Positions 33,973-42,706 of a stretch of 64,000 nt of DNA are shown piece by piece (the stretch's first letter is position 1; the number at the start of each line of letters is the position of its first letter). The DNA is taken from positions 62,001 to 126,000 of the forward strand of contig NZ_NFZS01000006.1 in the NCBI RefSeq assembly GCF_003264855.1, in the 5' to 3' direction. A program made the position numbers and the translations under genes. The DNA is from Dyella jiangningensis. GTDB taxonomy: Bacteria > Pseudomonadota > Gammaproteobacteria > Xanthomonadales > Rhodanobacteraceae. A model generated the notes under the pieces. That model worked only from the letters and a program-made list of their open reading frames with translations. It was not told the origin of the DNA and did no database searches.

Positions 33973-34398
33973 TCAGTTGCCCTTGACCGGATACGTCTCG
34001 AAACCGCCCGGTGTCGCCTGATTGGGCTGCTGCTGGTTGGGGTTGGCCGGATTCGCCTGGCGATTGGCCGGAGCCAGCTGTGCGTTGCCGCACTGGTAGG
34101 CGCCCCACGGCTGCGAGCCGTCGGTCGGTTCGCCCAGCGGCTTGATGGTGTCGGCGTGCATCTTGGCCGCTTCATTGCGCGCCATGACTTCCAGTTCGTC
34201 GCGCACCTTGATGTCGTTGCGATTGACTGGGCCGACGTGGTCCATCACCGAAACGGTGACCTTGCCCAGTTCGCGGCACGACGAGAGATCGCCGCTCCAG
34301 GCCGTGCGTACGCCCTTGCCGGCATCGTCCAGCGTGATGCCGTAGGTGCAGGCGCCGAGCAACGCGATGGGAACGAGCAACAACAGGGTCTTGCGCAT
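33973..34398 (-). CDS. DUF4156-like lipoprotein
   Basis: A 141-residue lipoprotein: MRKTLLLLVPIALLGACTYG has the lipobox LGAC with lipidation at C17. The mature part resembles DUF4156 proteins (TLDDAGKGVRTAW, SCRELGKVTVSV, ELEVMARNEAAKMHADTI). A Gln/Asn/Pro-rich tail follows. It is probably anchored in the outer membrane; function unknown. Confidence 0.82.
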   Translation of the reverse strand: MRKTLLLLVPIALLGACTYGITLDDAGKGVRTAWSGDLSSCRELGKVTVSVMDHVGPVNRNDIKVRDELEVMARNEAAKMHADTIKPLGEPTDGSQPWGAYQCGNAQLAPANRQANPANPNQQQPNQATPGGFETYPVKGN

Positions 34399-34425
34399 GG
34401 ATGACTCCGCGACTTGAAAAGTAGA

Positions 34426-34450
34426 AGGCCGGGCGCTGTCCGCCCGGCCT
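34426..34450 (-). terminator. rho-independent terminator of the M16 protease gene
   Basis: AGGCCGGGCG and CGCCCGGCCT form a perfect 10-bp stem with a 5-base loop. On minus it is followed by TCTACTTTTC. It lies 48 bases after the protease stop. Confidence 0.7.
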
Positions 34451-34497
34451 CCATCCTAACCCGGGGACGTGAACAGGTCCCCCTATGGCATCAAGGA

Positions 34498-37371
34498 TTA
34501 CTTGGCCGGCACCGCCTTGCCGTCACCGTCGATCACCTCGATCTCGCCCAGTTTGAGCGCGCGCACGGGCTGCTCGATCTTCTTGAGATCGCCGACGATC
34601 ACCCAGGTCAGCGCGGAAGGCTTGATGATTTCCTTCAGCGCCTGCTCGGCATCGGACTGATGGATCGCCTCGGTGCGTGCCTTGAGCGTCTGCACGTAAT
34701 CGTCCGGACGGCCGTACTGCACGATCTCGGTCATCGCGCCGAGTACTTCCGAGCTGGTCTCGAAGCTGCCCGGCAGGCCGCGCACGTTGGAGTCCTTGAT
34801 CTTGTCCACCTCCTGCTCGGTCAGCGGACGCGCGCCCACCACTTCGCTGGCTTCCTTGAACACCTCGTTGGCGGACTCGGCGGTCTTGTCGGTCTGCACC
34901 GGGGCATACATCAGGAACGGACGCTGGCCGACCGCATCGCGCATGAAGCTGAAGGCGCCATAGGCCCAGCGCTTGTCTTCGCGCAGGTTCATGTTGAGGC
35001 GCGAGGTGAAGCTGCCGCCGAACGCACCATTGGCCACATCGATCGCCAGCTCGTTCGGCGCCTTGCTCGAGGGCGCGAGCAGACCGGCCAGGATCAGCGA
35101 TTGCGGCGCATCCGGCTTGTCGATGAGGAACACGCGCGGCTTGGCCTGGACGGCCACCGTGGCGATGTTCTTCTTCGGCAGCGGGCTGGACGGCGCCGTC
35201 CAGTCGCCGAAGGCGGCATCGAGCTGCGGGATGATCTGCTGCAGCGTGGTATCGCCGGCGACGAGGATCTTCACGTTGTCCGGGCGCAGCCAGTCACGCT
35301 GGAACGCCGCGAGGTCGGATGCCTGCATCGACTTGATCGCCGCCTCCGTGCCCGAACCGGTGAACGGGATGCCGTAAGCGTGGTTGGCGCCGTACAGCAG
35401 CGGCGGCAAGGTGCGCAGCGCCAGCGCGGTGGGCTGCGTCTTCTCCTGCGCGATGCCGGCCAGCCACTGCCCGCGCACGCGCTCGATGTCCTCGCTCTTG
35501 AAGGCCGGGTTGCGCACGATGTCGGCGAACAGCGCCAGCGATGGCTGCAACTGGTCGTTCAACGCATTGAGCGCCGCCGAGCACGAGTCGAGGCCGCAGC
35601 CGATGCGCGTGATCGCGCCCAGGCGCTGCTTGCGCTTGGCCACTTCCACCGAGTCGAGATCCTTGGTGCTCTCGTTCATCAGCGTGGTGGTGAAGCTGGC
35701 GGTGCCGAGCTTGCGACCCTGGTCGGCGGCGTAGCCCGCATTGAACAGCAACTGCACGTGCGTCACCGGCACCGTGTGGCGCTGCGCCAGCACGACTTCG
35801 ATGCCGTTCTTGAGCTTGCCGCGCTCCAGCGCCGGGAAACTCAGGTCAGGGAAGGTGGCGACCTTGGGCACGCCCTGGCTGCGGTCGAGCTGGCTCTTGG
35901 CCACGCTGAAGTCCTGCTTGGCAGGCATCTTCGGCGCCGGCTTGCCATCAACCGGGCCGAGCGCAACCACCTTGGCGTCTTCCTGCTCGCCGTTGAAGTC
36001 GTCACCGGCAGGCAGCACGGTGAGCAGGTAGTCGCCGTGGCTCAGCCACTTGTCGGAAGCAGCCTTGACGCTGGCCTGCGTGGCGGCGTCGGCGCGCTGC
36101 AGGTCCTTCTTGTAGGCGCCCGGATCACCGCGATAGACCTGACCCTCGGCCAGGATCACCGCCTTGCCGCCGAAGCCACCGACCTTCTCCAGCCCGCGCA
36201 CGAAGCCGGCGCGGTTGCCGATCTTGGCGCGCTCCAGTTCGTCGGCGTTGGGACCGTCGGCGAGGAATTTCTTCAGCTCGTCGTTGATCGCCGCCTCGAC
36301 CTTGGCCGGGTCCACGCCATCCTTCACGTCGGCCTGGATCTGGAACTGGCTGGCCAACGCAAACGGCGAAATGCTCGCCGAGACGTCATCGACCAGCTTG
36401 TCCTGGTAAACCAGGCGCTGGTACAGGCGTGAGGTCTTGCCGCCGCCGAGCACGGTGGAGGCAAGGTCGAGCTGGATCGCGTCGTCCGTGCCCAGCTGCG
36501 GCACCACCCAGGTGCGGTAGATGCGCGGCTGCGCCACGTGATCGTGCTGAATGCCACGCGTGGACTTGGTGAGCGGCGTGATCCACGCCTGCTGGCGCGG
36601 CACCGGCGGGCCGGCCGGGATGTCGCCGAAATACTTCTCGGCCTTGGCCTTCGCCTCCGCGACGGTGATGTCGCCGGCCAGCACGAGGGTGGTGTTGGCG
36701 GCGCCGTAATAGTCGTGGAACCACTGCTTCACGTCGGCCAGCGAAGCCGCGTTGAGGTCGGCCATCGAACCGATGGTGTCGTGCTGGTACGGATGGTTGC
36801 CCGGATACGTGTTGGACAGGATGTTCTGGTCCACGCGGCCGTACGGGCGGTTCTCACCCTGGCGCTTCTCGTTCTGCACCACGCCGCGCTGCGTGTCGAG
36901 CTCCTTCTGGCCGATGGCGCCCAGCAGGTGGCCCATGCGATCCGATTCCATCCACAGCGCCATATCCAGTGCGGTGGTCGGTACCGTTTCGAAGTAATTG
37001 GTGCGGTCGAACCAGGTGGTGCCGTTCATGTCCGTGGCACCGGCCAGCTCGAACGGCTGGAAGTAGGTGCCCTTGTGGTTCTCCGAGCCGGAGAACATCA
37101 GGTGCTCGAACAGATGCGCGAAGCCGGTCTTGCCCTTGGGCTCGTCAGCCGAACCCACGTGATACCAGATGCTCACCGCCACTACGGGCGCCTTGTGGTC
37201 CTCATGCACCACCACGGTCAGGCCGTTGGGCAAGGTGAAGCGGGTATAGGCGATGTCGGGGACGGCGGCGGCGGACGATTCCACCGCGGCATGGGGAGCA
37301 GCGATCGCCGGCAGGCCGGCGGAGACGCTGAGCAACCCTGCGACGAGCAGGGCGAGGGGCTTTCTTGCCAT
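34498..37371 (-). CDS. exported two-domain M16 zinc metalloprotease
   Basis: A 957-residue pitrilysin/PqqL-type protease. Signal peptide about 1-25. The inverted zinc motif HLFEH has H86, E89 and H90, with the distal glutamate E168 in VVQNEKRQ. Residues to about 470 form the active M16 half, and the rest is the inactive second half (FPALERGKLKNGIEVVLAQRHTVP onward) in one chain. It probably degrades peptides in the periplasm. ATG 37371 has AGGAG seven bases upstream; a GTG one codon earlier is too close. The gene is divergent from the sigma-54 small-protein locus. Confidence 0.92.
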   Translation of the reverse strand: MARKPLALLVAGLLSVSAGLPAIAAPHAAVESSAAAVPDIAYTRFTLPNGLTVVVHEDHKAPVVAVSIWYHVGSADEPKGKTGFAHLFEHLMFSGSENHKGTYFQPFELAGATDMNGTTWFDRTNYFETVPTTALDMALWMESDRMGHLLGAIGQKELDTQRGVVQNEKRQGENRPYGRVDQNILSNTYPGNHPYQHDTIGSMADLNAASLADVKQWFHDYYGAANTTLVLAGDITVAEAKAKAEKYFGDIPAGPPVPRQQAWITPLTKSTRGIQHDHVAQPRIYRTWVVPQLGTDDAIQLDLASTVLGGGKTSRLYQRLVYQDKLVDDVSASISPFALASQFQIQADVKDGVDPAKVEAAINDELKKFLADGPNADELERAKIGNRAGFVRGLEKVGGFGGKAVILAEGQVYRGDPGAYKKDLQRADAATQASVKAASDKWLSHGDYLLTVLPAGDDFNGEQEDAKVVALGPVDGKPAPKMPAKQDFSVAKSQLDRSQGVPKVATFPDLSFPALERGKLKNGIEVVLAQRHTVPVTHVQLLFNAGYAADQGRKLGTASFTTTLMNESTKDLDSVEVAKRKQRLGAITRIGCGLDSCSAALNALNDQLQPSLALFADIVRNPAFKSEDIERVRGQWLAGIAQEKTQPTALALRTLPPLLYGANHAYGIPFTGSGTEAAIKSMQASDLAAFQRDWLRPDNVKILVAGDTTLQQIIPQLDAAFGDWTAPSSPLPKKNIATVAVQAKPRVFLIDKPDAPQSLILAGLLAPSSKAPNELAIDVANGAFGGSFTSRLNMNLREDKRWAYGAFSFMRDAVGQRPFLMYAPVQTDKTAESANEVFKEASEVVGARPLTEQEVDKIKDSNVRGLPGSFETSSEVLGAMTEIVQYGRPDDYVQTLKARTEAIHQSDAEQALKEIIKPSALTWVIVGDLKKIEQPVRALKLGEIEVIDGDGKAVPAK

Positions 37372-37463
37372 CACGACACTCCTGTTGTTTCGACTTGTGA
37401 ACGCCGGAGGCTAGCCACGGCTCCGGGGCTTTGGCAAATGACCAATGGCAGGGGTTTTAGTGC

Positions 37464-37531
37464 CCGGACCGTTGTCCGGACGACTGTCCGTCCGGCTGTC
37501 CGGCCGCGCCCGGTCGCTGTCCGCGGACAGC
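37464..37531. promoter_or_regulatory. cluster of TGTCCG/CGGACA sites (putative sigma-54 activator sites)
   Basis: TGTCCG occurs four times (37473, 37485, 37497, 37518) with reverse partners: CCGGAC-CGTT-GTCCGG (37464-37479), CGGAC-GACT-GTCCG (37477-37490) and the perfect 16-bp palindrome GCTGTCCGCGGACAGC (37516-37531). The palindrome is centred about 100 bases before the expected start of the sigma-54 transcript, the normal place for enhancer-binding-protein sites. Confidence 0.65.
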
Positions 37532-37595
37532 CATCGTGCGCAGAAGGCTTTGCGAAATTTCCAACAAACACAGTCACTTGGAGGTGAATGAAGGG

Positions 37596-37614
37596 TTGGC
37601 ACGGCGCTTGCCAT
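37596..37614 (+). promoter_or_regulatory. sigma-54 (RpoN) promoter
   Basis: TTGGCACG-GCGC-TTGCCAT matches the RpoN consensus (TGGCACG-N4-TTGC) at every invariant base, with GG at 37598-37599 and GC at 37610-37611 at the required spacing. Transcription would start near 37623, leaving a leader of about 35 bases before the small gene. Confidence 0.8.
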
Positions 37615-37657
37615 ATCTACCGTGCAGGACTTACCCACTTTCATCGGAGACATGATC

Positions 37658-37861
37658 ATGAAATTCGAAGCCTTGATGCTGCGCGGCCTGTTCGTTGCCT
37701 GCCTGCTGGTTTGTGGACTCGTGCTGGGTGCCATGGTGAACGCTTCGCCGGACGCCATCCGTCTCGCCGCTGCCGGCAGCGCCGGTCAGCTGATCGCTAC
37801 CCCGGTTGCCTGCGCGCTCCCGCCCGATGGCGTGGTCTGCCCGCGCGCCAACAACGGCTGA
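37658..37861 (+). CDS. 67-residue membrane or secreted peptide under sigma-54 control
   Basis: The predicted product has a short start ([10 protein letters not shown]), one hydrophobic stretch ([19 protein letters not shown]) and a small tail with two cysteines in [10 protein letters not shown] that could pair. The hydrophobic part could be a signal peptide or an anchor. ATG 37658 lies seven bases after GGAGA; an ATG two codons earlier is only one base from it. I recognise no family. A strong sigma-54 promoter and upstream sites precede it. The trmL gene follows 52 bases downstream. Confidence 0.65.
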   Translation: MKFEALMLRGLFVACLLVCGLVLGAMVNASPDAIRLAAAGSAGQLIATPVACALPPDGVVCPRANNG

Positions 37862-37913
37862 GCAGGGACGCTCACCGTTTGGCGGGTCACCGGAGAGACC
37901 CGATAATGGCTGG

Positions 37914-38378
37914 ATGCTGCACGTCATACTTTTCCGACCAGAAATACCGCCGAACACCGGCAACGTGATCAGGCTGTGCGCCAACACCGGCGCCACGTTG
38001 CACCTGATCCGCCCCCTGGGATTCGAGCTGGACGATGCCCGCCTGCGCCGCGCAGGCCTGGACTACCACGAATACGCGCAACTGGCCGTGCATGACGACC
38101 TCGCCAGCTGCCTCGAGGGCATCGGCCAGCCACGTGTGTTCGCCTTCTCCACCCGCGGCCGTATCGCCCATGTCGATGCCCGCTTCGCCGACGGCGACGC
38201 CCTCCTGTTCGGCTGCGAAACCGCCGGCCTGCCCGGCGAGGTGCTCGACGCCATCCCCGAAGCGCAACGCCTGCGCCTGCCGATGCGGCCGAACAGCCGC
38301 AGCCTGAATCTCTCCAACACCGTCGCCGTGGCGGTGTATGAGGCCTGGCGGCAGCTGGGTTTCACCGGCGCCGCCTGA
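37914..38378 (+). CDS. trmL: tRNA (cytidine/uridine-34 2'-O)-methyltransferase TrmL
   Basis: A 154-residue SPOUT-class enzyme that methylates the wobble ribose of tRNA-Leu. SPOUT motifs are [37 protein letters not shown] and [28 protein letters not shown], which form the knotted SAM site. Length matches the family. The start at [10 protein letters not shown] was chosen over longer frames. Confidence 0.95.
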   Translation: MLHVILFRPEIPPNTGNVIRLCANTGATLHLIRPLGFELDDARLRRAGLDYHEYAQLAVHDDLASCLEGIGQPRVFAFSTRGRIAHVDARFADGDALLFGCETAGLPGEVLDAIPEAQRLRLPMRPNSRSLNLSNTVAVAVYEAWRQLGFTGAA

Positions 38379-38388
38379 CCGCTTCCCC

Positions 38389-38511
38389 TGTAGGAGCGCA
38401 CCCAGTGCGCGAAAAGCCAATGGAGCGGTGATGCGGAAAGGTGATATTCCCGGGACAACGTTTCATGGCCCCGCCCTGGTGCCGTGATCGCGCACTGGGT
38501 GCGCTCCTACA
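38389..38511. repeat. paired REP-like elements (REPIN)
   Basis: A forward TGTAGGAGCGCACCCAGTGC copy with the GAAAAGCCAATGGAGCGGTG linker, and an inverted TCGCGCACTGGGTGCGCTCC copy 80 bases later, between trmL and ubiJ. Confidence 0.82.
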
Positions 38512-38561
38512 ACCGGCACATCACGGATGGGCCAACCGCCCTCACCCGCTACAATCGCGGC

Positions 38562-39212
38562 ATGACCGCCTCTCCCCGCTCCCTGCTGCCCCGCCCGCTG
38601 CGCGCCCTCGCCGGCCGCGCGCTGGAAACCGCGCTCAACCACACGCTCTCGCTCGATCCGGAAACCGTCGCGCGACTGCCCGCACTGGATGGCCGCAGCG
38701 TGCAGCTGCATCTGCGCGGCCCCGAGCTGGCCTTGTCGGTGACCGTGGAAGGTGATCGCCTGAAGGTCGGCCCCGCCAAGGACGACAATCATCTCCGCGT
38801 CGCTGCCACTCCGGGCAGTCTGCTCGGCATGCTGATGAAGCGCGATGACGAAGGCGTGGCGCCCGGCAAGGTGGAGATCGCCGGCGACGCCGACCTCGCG
38901 CGTCGCCTGGAAAAACTCGCCGGCAAGTTCGCCCCGGATTTTGAGGAAGCCTTCGCGCGGACGTTCGGCGACGTGCTCGGCGTGCCGCTCGCCAAGGCCG
39001 TACGCAACGGCCTCGCGCATGCGAAGGAAACGGCCAGCCACCTCACCACCGACACCGCCGACTGGCTGCGCGACGAAATCCGCGTTGCCGCGGCACCGGG
39101 CGAAGTGGAAGGCTTCCTCGACGGCGTGGACGACCTGCGCGAGCGCAGCGAACGCCTGGAAGCGCGCCTTGCCCGCCTGGAGCAGCGCCTGAAGAAAGGA
39201 CCCGCCGCGTGA
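38562..39212 (+). CDS. ubiJ: ubiquinone biosynthesis accessory factor UbiJ
   Basis: UbiJ is a lipid-binding SCP2-domain protein of the aerobic ubiquinone complex. The 216-residue protein has an SCP2-like N domain (ALNHTLSLDPETVARLPALDGRSVQLHL to LLGMLMKRD) and a C-terminal coiled coil (VDDLRERSERLEARLARLEQRLKK). Its TGA overlaps the GTG start of ubiB, the conserved neighbour. Confidence 0.9.
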   Translation: MTASPRSLLPRPLRALAGRALETALNHTLSLDPETVARLPALDGRSVQLHLRGPELALSVTVEGDRLKVGPAKDDNHLRVAATPGSLLGMLMKRDDEGVAPGKVEIAGDADLARRLEKLAGKFAPDFEEAFARTFGDVLGVPLAKAVRNGLAHAKETASHLTTDTADWLRDEIRVAAAPGEVEGFLDGVDDLRERSERLEARLARLEQRLKKGPAA

Positions 39213-40858
39213 CGATGCCTTTGAAGGTCGTGCCGCGCGTGATGCGCGTCGCCTCCGTGCTGCTTGCCTATCGCCTGGACGAACTGGTCGACGCCGCCCA
39301 TCTGTTCCGCCCGCTGAAGCTGGTGCGCCCGCTGGTGGCGAAGCCGCGCGTGAACGTCGACGGCCTGTCGCGCGGCGCGCGCCTGCGCCTGGCGCTTACC
39401 GACCTGGGCCCGATCTTCGTGAAGGCAGGCCAGGTGCTGTCGACGCGACGCGACCTGGTGCCGGCCGACATTGCCGACGAGCTCGCGCAGCTGCAGGACC
39501 AGGTGCCGCCGTTTCCCGGCGCCGAGGCGCGCGCCATCGTCGAGCAGGAACTGAAGGCACCGATCACCACGCTCTACGCCGCCTTCGACGAAACCCCGCT
39601 CGCCTCCGCCTCCATCGCGCAGGTGCACGCCGCGACGCTGCACGACGGCAGCGCCGCGGTGGTGAAGGTGTTACGCCCGGGCATCGACAAGCAGATCGCG
39701 CGCGACGTGAAGCTGCTGCGCTCGCTGGGCGAACTGGCCCAGCGCTGGCACCCCAACGCCGACAAGATCCGCCCGCTCGACGTGGTGGCCGAAGTCGAGA
39801 AGATGCTGGAAAACGAGCTGGACCTGCAGCGCGAAGGCGCCAGTGCCAGCCTGCTTCGGCGCAATTTCCAAAGCGGCGTGGACATGTACGTGCCGGCCGT
39901 GCACTGGGATCTCACCGCCGCCCGCGTGCTGACGCTGGAGCGCGTCTACGGCGTGAGCTGCGACGACATCGCCGCGCTCGATGCCGCCGGCGTGGACCGC
40001 AAGGCGCTTGCGGTGAAGGGCGTGCGACTGTTCTACGAACAGGTGTTCCGCGACAACTTCTTCCACGCCGACGCACACCCCGGCAACATCTGGGTCGACA
40101 CTGCGCGCCCAGGCGAGCCGCGCTTCATCGCGCTGGATTTCGGCATCATGGGTTCGCTGCCGGAAGAGGACCAGTACTGGCTGGCGCAGAATTTCATCGC
40201 ACTGTTCGAGCGCGACTACGCGCGCATCGCGCAGCTGCACGTCGATGCCGGCTGGATGCCTTCCACCGTGCGCCTGGACGAACTGACCGCCGCCGTGCGC
40301 ACGGTGTGCGAGCCGTATTTCACGCGCCCGCTGTCGCAGATCTCGCTGGCCGAGCTGGTGGTCAAGCTGTTCCAGACGGCGCGACGCTACGAGCTGACAC
40401 TGCAGCCTCAGTTGATCCTGCTGCAGAAGACCCTGCTCAACATCGAAGGCGTGGGCCGCATGCTCGATCCGCAGATCGACATCTGGGCCGTGGCGCACCC
40501 GGTGCTCAAGCGCATCCTGCGCGAGCGCTACAGCCCGCTCCGCACGCTGCGCGAAATGCGCCGCCGGCTGCCCGAATGGTTCCACGCCGCGCCGCAGTTT
40601 CCGGAACTGATGCGCGACGCGTTGCGCCAGGTCGCCAAGGGCGAGCGGCAGCAGGTCGCTGATCCGAATGCATTGGCGCAGCGACGCGAGGAAGCACTGC
40701 GTACGCGTCGCTCGCTCGCTTTCGGCCTGCTGGGCGCCAGCTTGCTGGTCGGCAGCGCGGTGTTGTGGACGCAGGCCTCCGAGCATGCCGTGTGGCATGC
40801 GGCCGCCGCCGGCGTGGCAGGTTTGCTCGCCTTCGTCGCCGGTTGGCCGCGACGCTGA
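39209..40858 (+). CDS. ubiB: ubiquinone biosynthesis kinase-like protein UbiB
   Basis: UbiB is an atypical ABC1/ADCK ATPase needed for ubiquinone synthesis. The 549-residue protein has the family loop LGPIFVKAGQVLSTRRDLVP, the ATP-binding VVKVLRPGI, the catalytic NFFHADAHPGNIWV and the DFG-like ALDFGIMG, and ends in two membrane segments (SLAFGLLGASLLVGSAVLW and AAAGVAGLLAFVAGW). GTG 39209 has AAGGA eight bases upstream and overlaps ubiJ in GTGA; an ATG two codons later is the alternative. Confidence 0.95.
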   Translation: MTMPLKVVPRVMRVASVLLAYRLDELVDAAHLFRPLKLVRPLVAKPRVNVDGLSRGARLRLALTDLGPIFVKAGQVLSTRRDLVPADIADELAQLQDQVPPFPGAEARAIVEQELKAPITTLYAAFDETPLASASIAQVHAATLHDGSAAVVKVLRPGIDKQIARDVKLLRSLGELAQRWHPNADKIRPLDVVAEVEKMLENELDLQREGASASLLRRNFQSGVDMYVPAVHWDLTAARVLTLERVYGVSCDDIAALDAAGVDRKALAVKGVRLFYEQVFRDNFFHADAHPGNIWVDTARPGEPRFIALDFGIMGSLPEEDQYWLAQNFIALFERDYARIAQLHVDAGWMPSTVRLDELTAAVRTVCEPYFTRPLSQISLAELVVKLFQTARRYELTLQPQLILLQKTLLNIEGVGRMLDPQIDIWAVAHPVLKRILRERYSPLRTLREMRRRLPEWFHAAPQFPELMRDALRQVAKGERQQVADPNALAQRREEALRTRRSLAFGLLGASLLVGSAVLWTQASEHAVWHAAAAGVAGLLAFVAGWPRR

Positions 40859-40936
40859 ACTTCTCCCGCCGTCTTCCCGTATCCACAGGGAAGCCGGCGC
40901 TCAAGGCGAGCGACTCGCGCGCTTCGTGATCCAGAC

Positions 40937-41635
40937 ATGCTCGACATCCTCTACCAAGACGACGCCCTCATCGCGGTCAACAAGCCCGCCGGCCTCGCCG
41001 TGCATCGCTCCAAGATGGTGGGCAATGCCGAAGCATTCCTGATCGACGTGCTGCGCGAGCAGGTCGGTGGCATCACCTACCTCGCCCATCGCCTCGATCG
41101 CGCCACCAGCGGCGTGCTCCTCGTGGCGCGATCGTCGGAGATCGCCGCCGCGCTGGGCGAGCAGTTCATGGGACGCGACGTGCACAAGCAGTACCTCGCC
41201 GTCGTGCGTGGCTGGCCGGAGCCGGAAGCGATGGACATCGACTATCCCCTGCCCAGCTCCCGCGAAACCGGTCCGCGTCGCGACGCCCGCACCTCGTACC
41301 AGCGACTGGCGATGGTGGAAGTACCCATCGCATTGGGCCGCTATCCGCAGCAGCGTTACGCCCTGGTCCTGGCCGAACCGCATACCGGTCGCTTCCGCCA
41401 GATCCGCAAGCACATGGCGCATATCCACCACCCGATCATCGGCGACTGCCAGCACGGCCGCGGCGATCACAACCGCCTGTACAAACAGTACTTCAGCTGC
41501 CACCGCATGCTGCTGCACGCATGGCGGCTGACGTTCGCCCACCCGGTAACGGGCGCCGCCATGCGCATCGAAGCACCGTTGGACGCCGCCTATAGCGCCC
41601 TACTCCAACGCTTCGACTGGTCGCTGCCCGCGTAA
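40937..41635 (+). CDS. truC: tRNA pseudouridine-65 synthase TruC
   Basis: A 232-residue pseudouridine synthase of the RluA/TruC type. It has LIAVNKPAGLAVHRS, the catalytic HRLDRATSGVLL with the active aspartate and GRFRQIRKHMAHIHHPIIGD. A TruC-like GDHNRLYKQYF follows. It isomerises U65 in tRNA-Ile and tRNA-Asp in E. coli. Confidence 0.9.
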   Translation: MLDILYQDDALIAVNKPAGLAVHRSKMVGNAEAFLIDVLREQVGGITYLAHRLDRATSGVLLVARSSEIAAALGEQFMGRDVHKQYLAVVRGWPEPEAMDIDYPLPSSRETGPRRDARTSYQRLAMVEVPIALGRYPQQRYALVLAEPHTGRFRQIRKHMAHIHHPIIGDCQHGRGDHNRLYKQYFSCHRMLLHAWRLTFAHPVTGAAMRIEAPLDAAYSALLQRFDWSLPA

Positions 41636-41687
41636 TGCGGCGCCGCGCCATGGCGGGCCGTCATGCGTGCCCGCTAAACTTCGCACC

Positions 41688-42110
41688 ATGCTCACCGTCA
41701 GCCGTTCCATCGTCCTGCCAGAGACCGAGCTGACCGAGCGCTTCCTGCGTGCCGACGGTCCCGGTGGCCAGCACGTCAATCGCACCGAAAGCGCCGTCGA
41801 ATTGCGCTTCGACGTGGCACATTCACCGTCGCTGCCCGACCCCGTGCGCGAGCGCCTGCTCGCGCGGCGCGATCGACGCCTCACCGATGATGGCGTGCTG
41901 GTCATCCAGGCGCGCCGCTTTCGCGACCAGGGCCGCAATCGCGAGGATGCACGCGAGCGGCTGGTCGAGATCATTCGCAGCGCACTGGCCGTTCCCAAGG
42001 CGCGCATCGCCACCAAACCCACTCGGGGCTCGCAAGAGCGCCGCCTCGCCGGCAAGCAGCAGCGAGGCAAGATCAAGCAAACGCGTTCGCGTGACTGGAG
42101 TCGTGAATGA
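41688..42110 (+). CDS. arfB: ribosome rescue peptidyl-tRNA hydrolase ArfB
   Basis: A 140-residue stand-alone release-factor domain. The GGQ motif lies in FLRADGPGGQHVNRTESAVELRFDV, and the C-terminal basic tail (GSQERRLAGKQQRGKIKQTRSRDW) is the part that enters the empty mRNA channel of stalled ribosomes. It frees ribosomes stuck on broken messages. Its TGA overlaps the ATG of the next gene. Confidence 0.92.
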   Translation: MLTVSRSIVLPETELTERFLRADGPGGQHVNRTESAVELRFDVAHSPSLPDPVRERLLARRDRRLTDDGVLVIQARRFRDQGRNREDARERLVEIIRSALAVPKARIATKPTRGSQERRLAGKQQRGKIKQTRSRDWSRE

Positions 42111-42700
42111 GCACGCCGTTGCTCCCCCCTACCCCGCCCGAAGCCCCCAGGCTCAACAGCCGCTTCTGGCCGTGGCTGGCGCGTTGTCTGCTGCGCCTGT
42201 CGGGGTGGCGGCTGCTCGGCGAACTGCCGAACGTGCCGAAGCTGATCATCATCGGCGCGCCGCATTCCTCCTACTGGGACGGCGTGTGGGGCCTGCTGAT
42301 GAAGATCGGCCTCGGCGCCGACATCAACATCATGATCAAGCGCGAGGTGCTGGACGGCCCGCTTGGCGTCATCCTGCGTCCCATCGGCATGATTCCCATC
42401 AACCGCAGCGCCGCACTCAACGTGGTGGGCCAGATGGTGAAGCGCTTTGCCGAGAAGGACCGCATGTGGCTGGGCATTACGCCCGAAGGCACGCGCAAGC
42501 AGGTCAAGCACTGGAAGTCCGGCTTCCTGCGCATCGCGCTCGAAGCGAACGTGCCGATCCAGACGGTGTTCCTCGACTACCCCACCAAGACCTTCACGCT
42601 GGGACCGGTCGTGCGCGCCACCGAGGACCACGATGCCGACATGGTGAAGATCCGCGCGCTCTTCACGCCGTATCGCGGCAAGCATCGCAACACGGAGTAA
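42107..42700 (+). CDS. 1-acyl-sn-glycerol-3-phosphate acyltransferase-like protein
   Basis: A 197-residue PlsC-type acyltransferase. It carries the HX4D motif as HSSYWD, then PIGMIPINRS, GITPEGTRKQVKHWKSGFLRIA (the EGTR block) and an ANVPIQTVFLDY strand. It is shorter than PlsC and like the family found beside arfB in several proteobacteria. Coupled to arfB through ATGA. The acyl acceptor is not certain. Confidence 0.85.
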   Translation: MSTPLLPPTPPEAPRLNSRFWPWLARCLLRLSGWRLLGELPNVPKLIIIGAPHSSYWDGVWGLLMKIGLGADINIMIKREVLDGPLGVILRPIGMIPINRSAALNVVGQMVKRFAEKDRMWLGITPEGTRKQVKHWKSGFLRIALEANVPIQTVFLDYPTKTFTLGPVVRATEDHDADMVKIRALFTPYRGKHRNTE

Positions 42701-42706
42701 TACCTA

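Noticed and set aside
37562-37590. An IHF site between the TGTCCG cluster and the sigma-54 promoter
   Set aside because: The stretch is a little AT-richer, but I see no good match to the IHF consensus.
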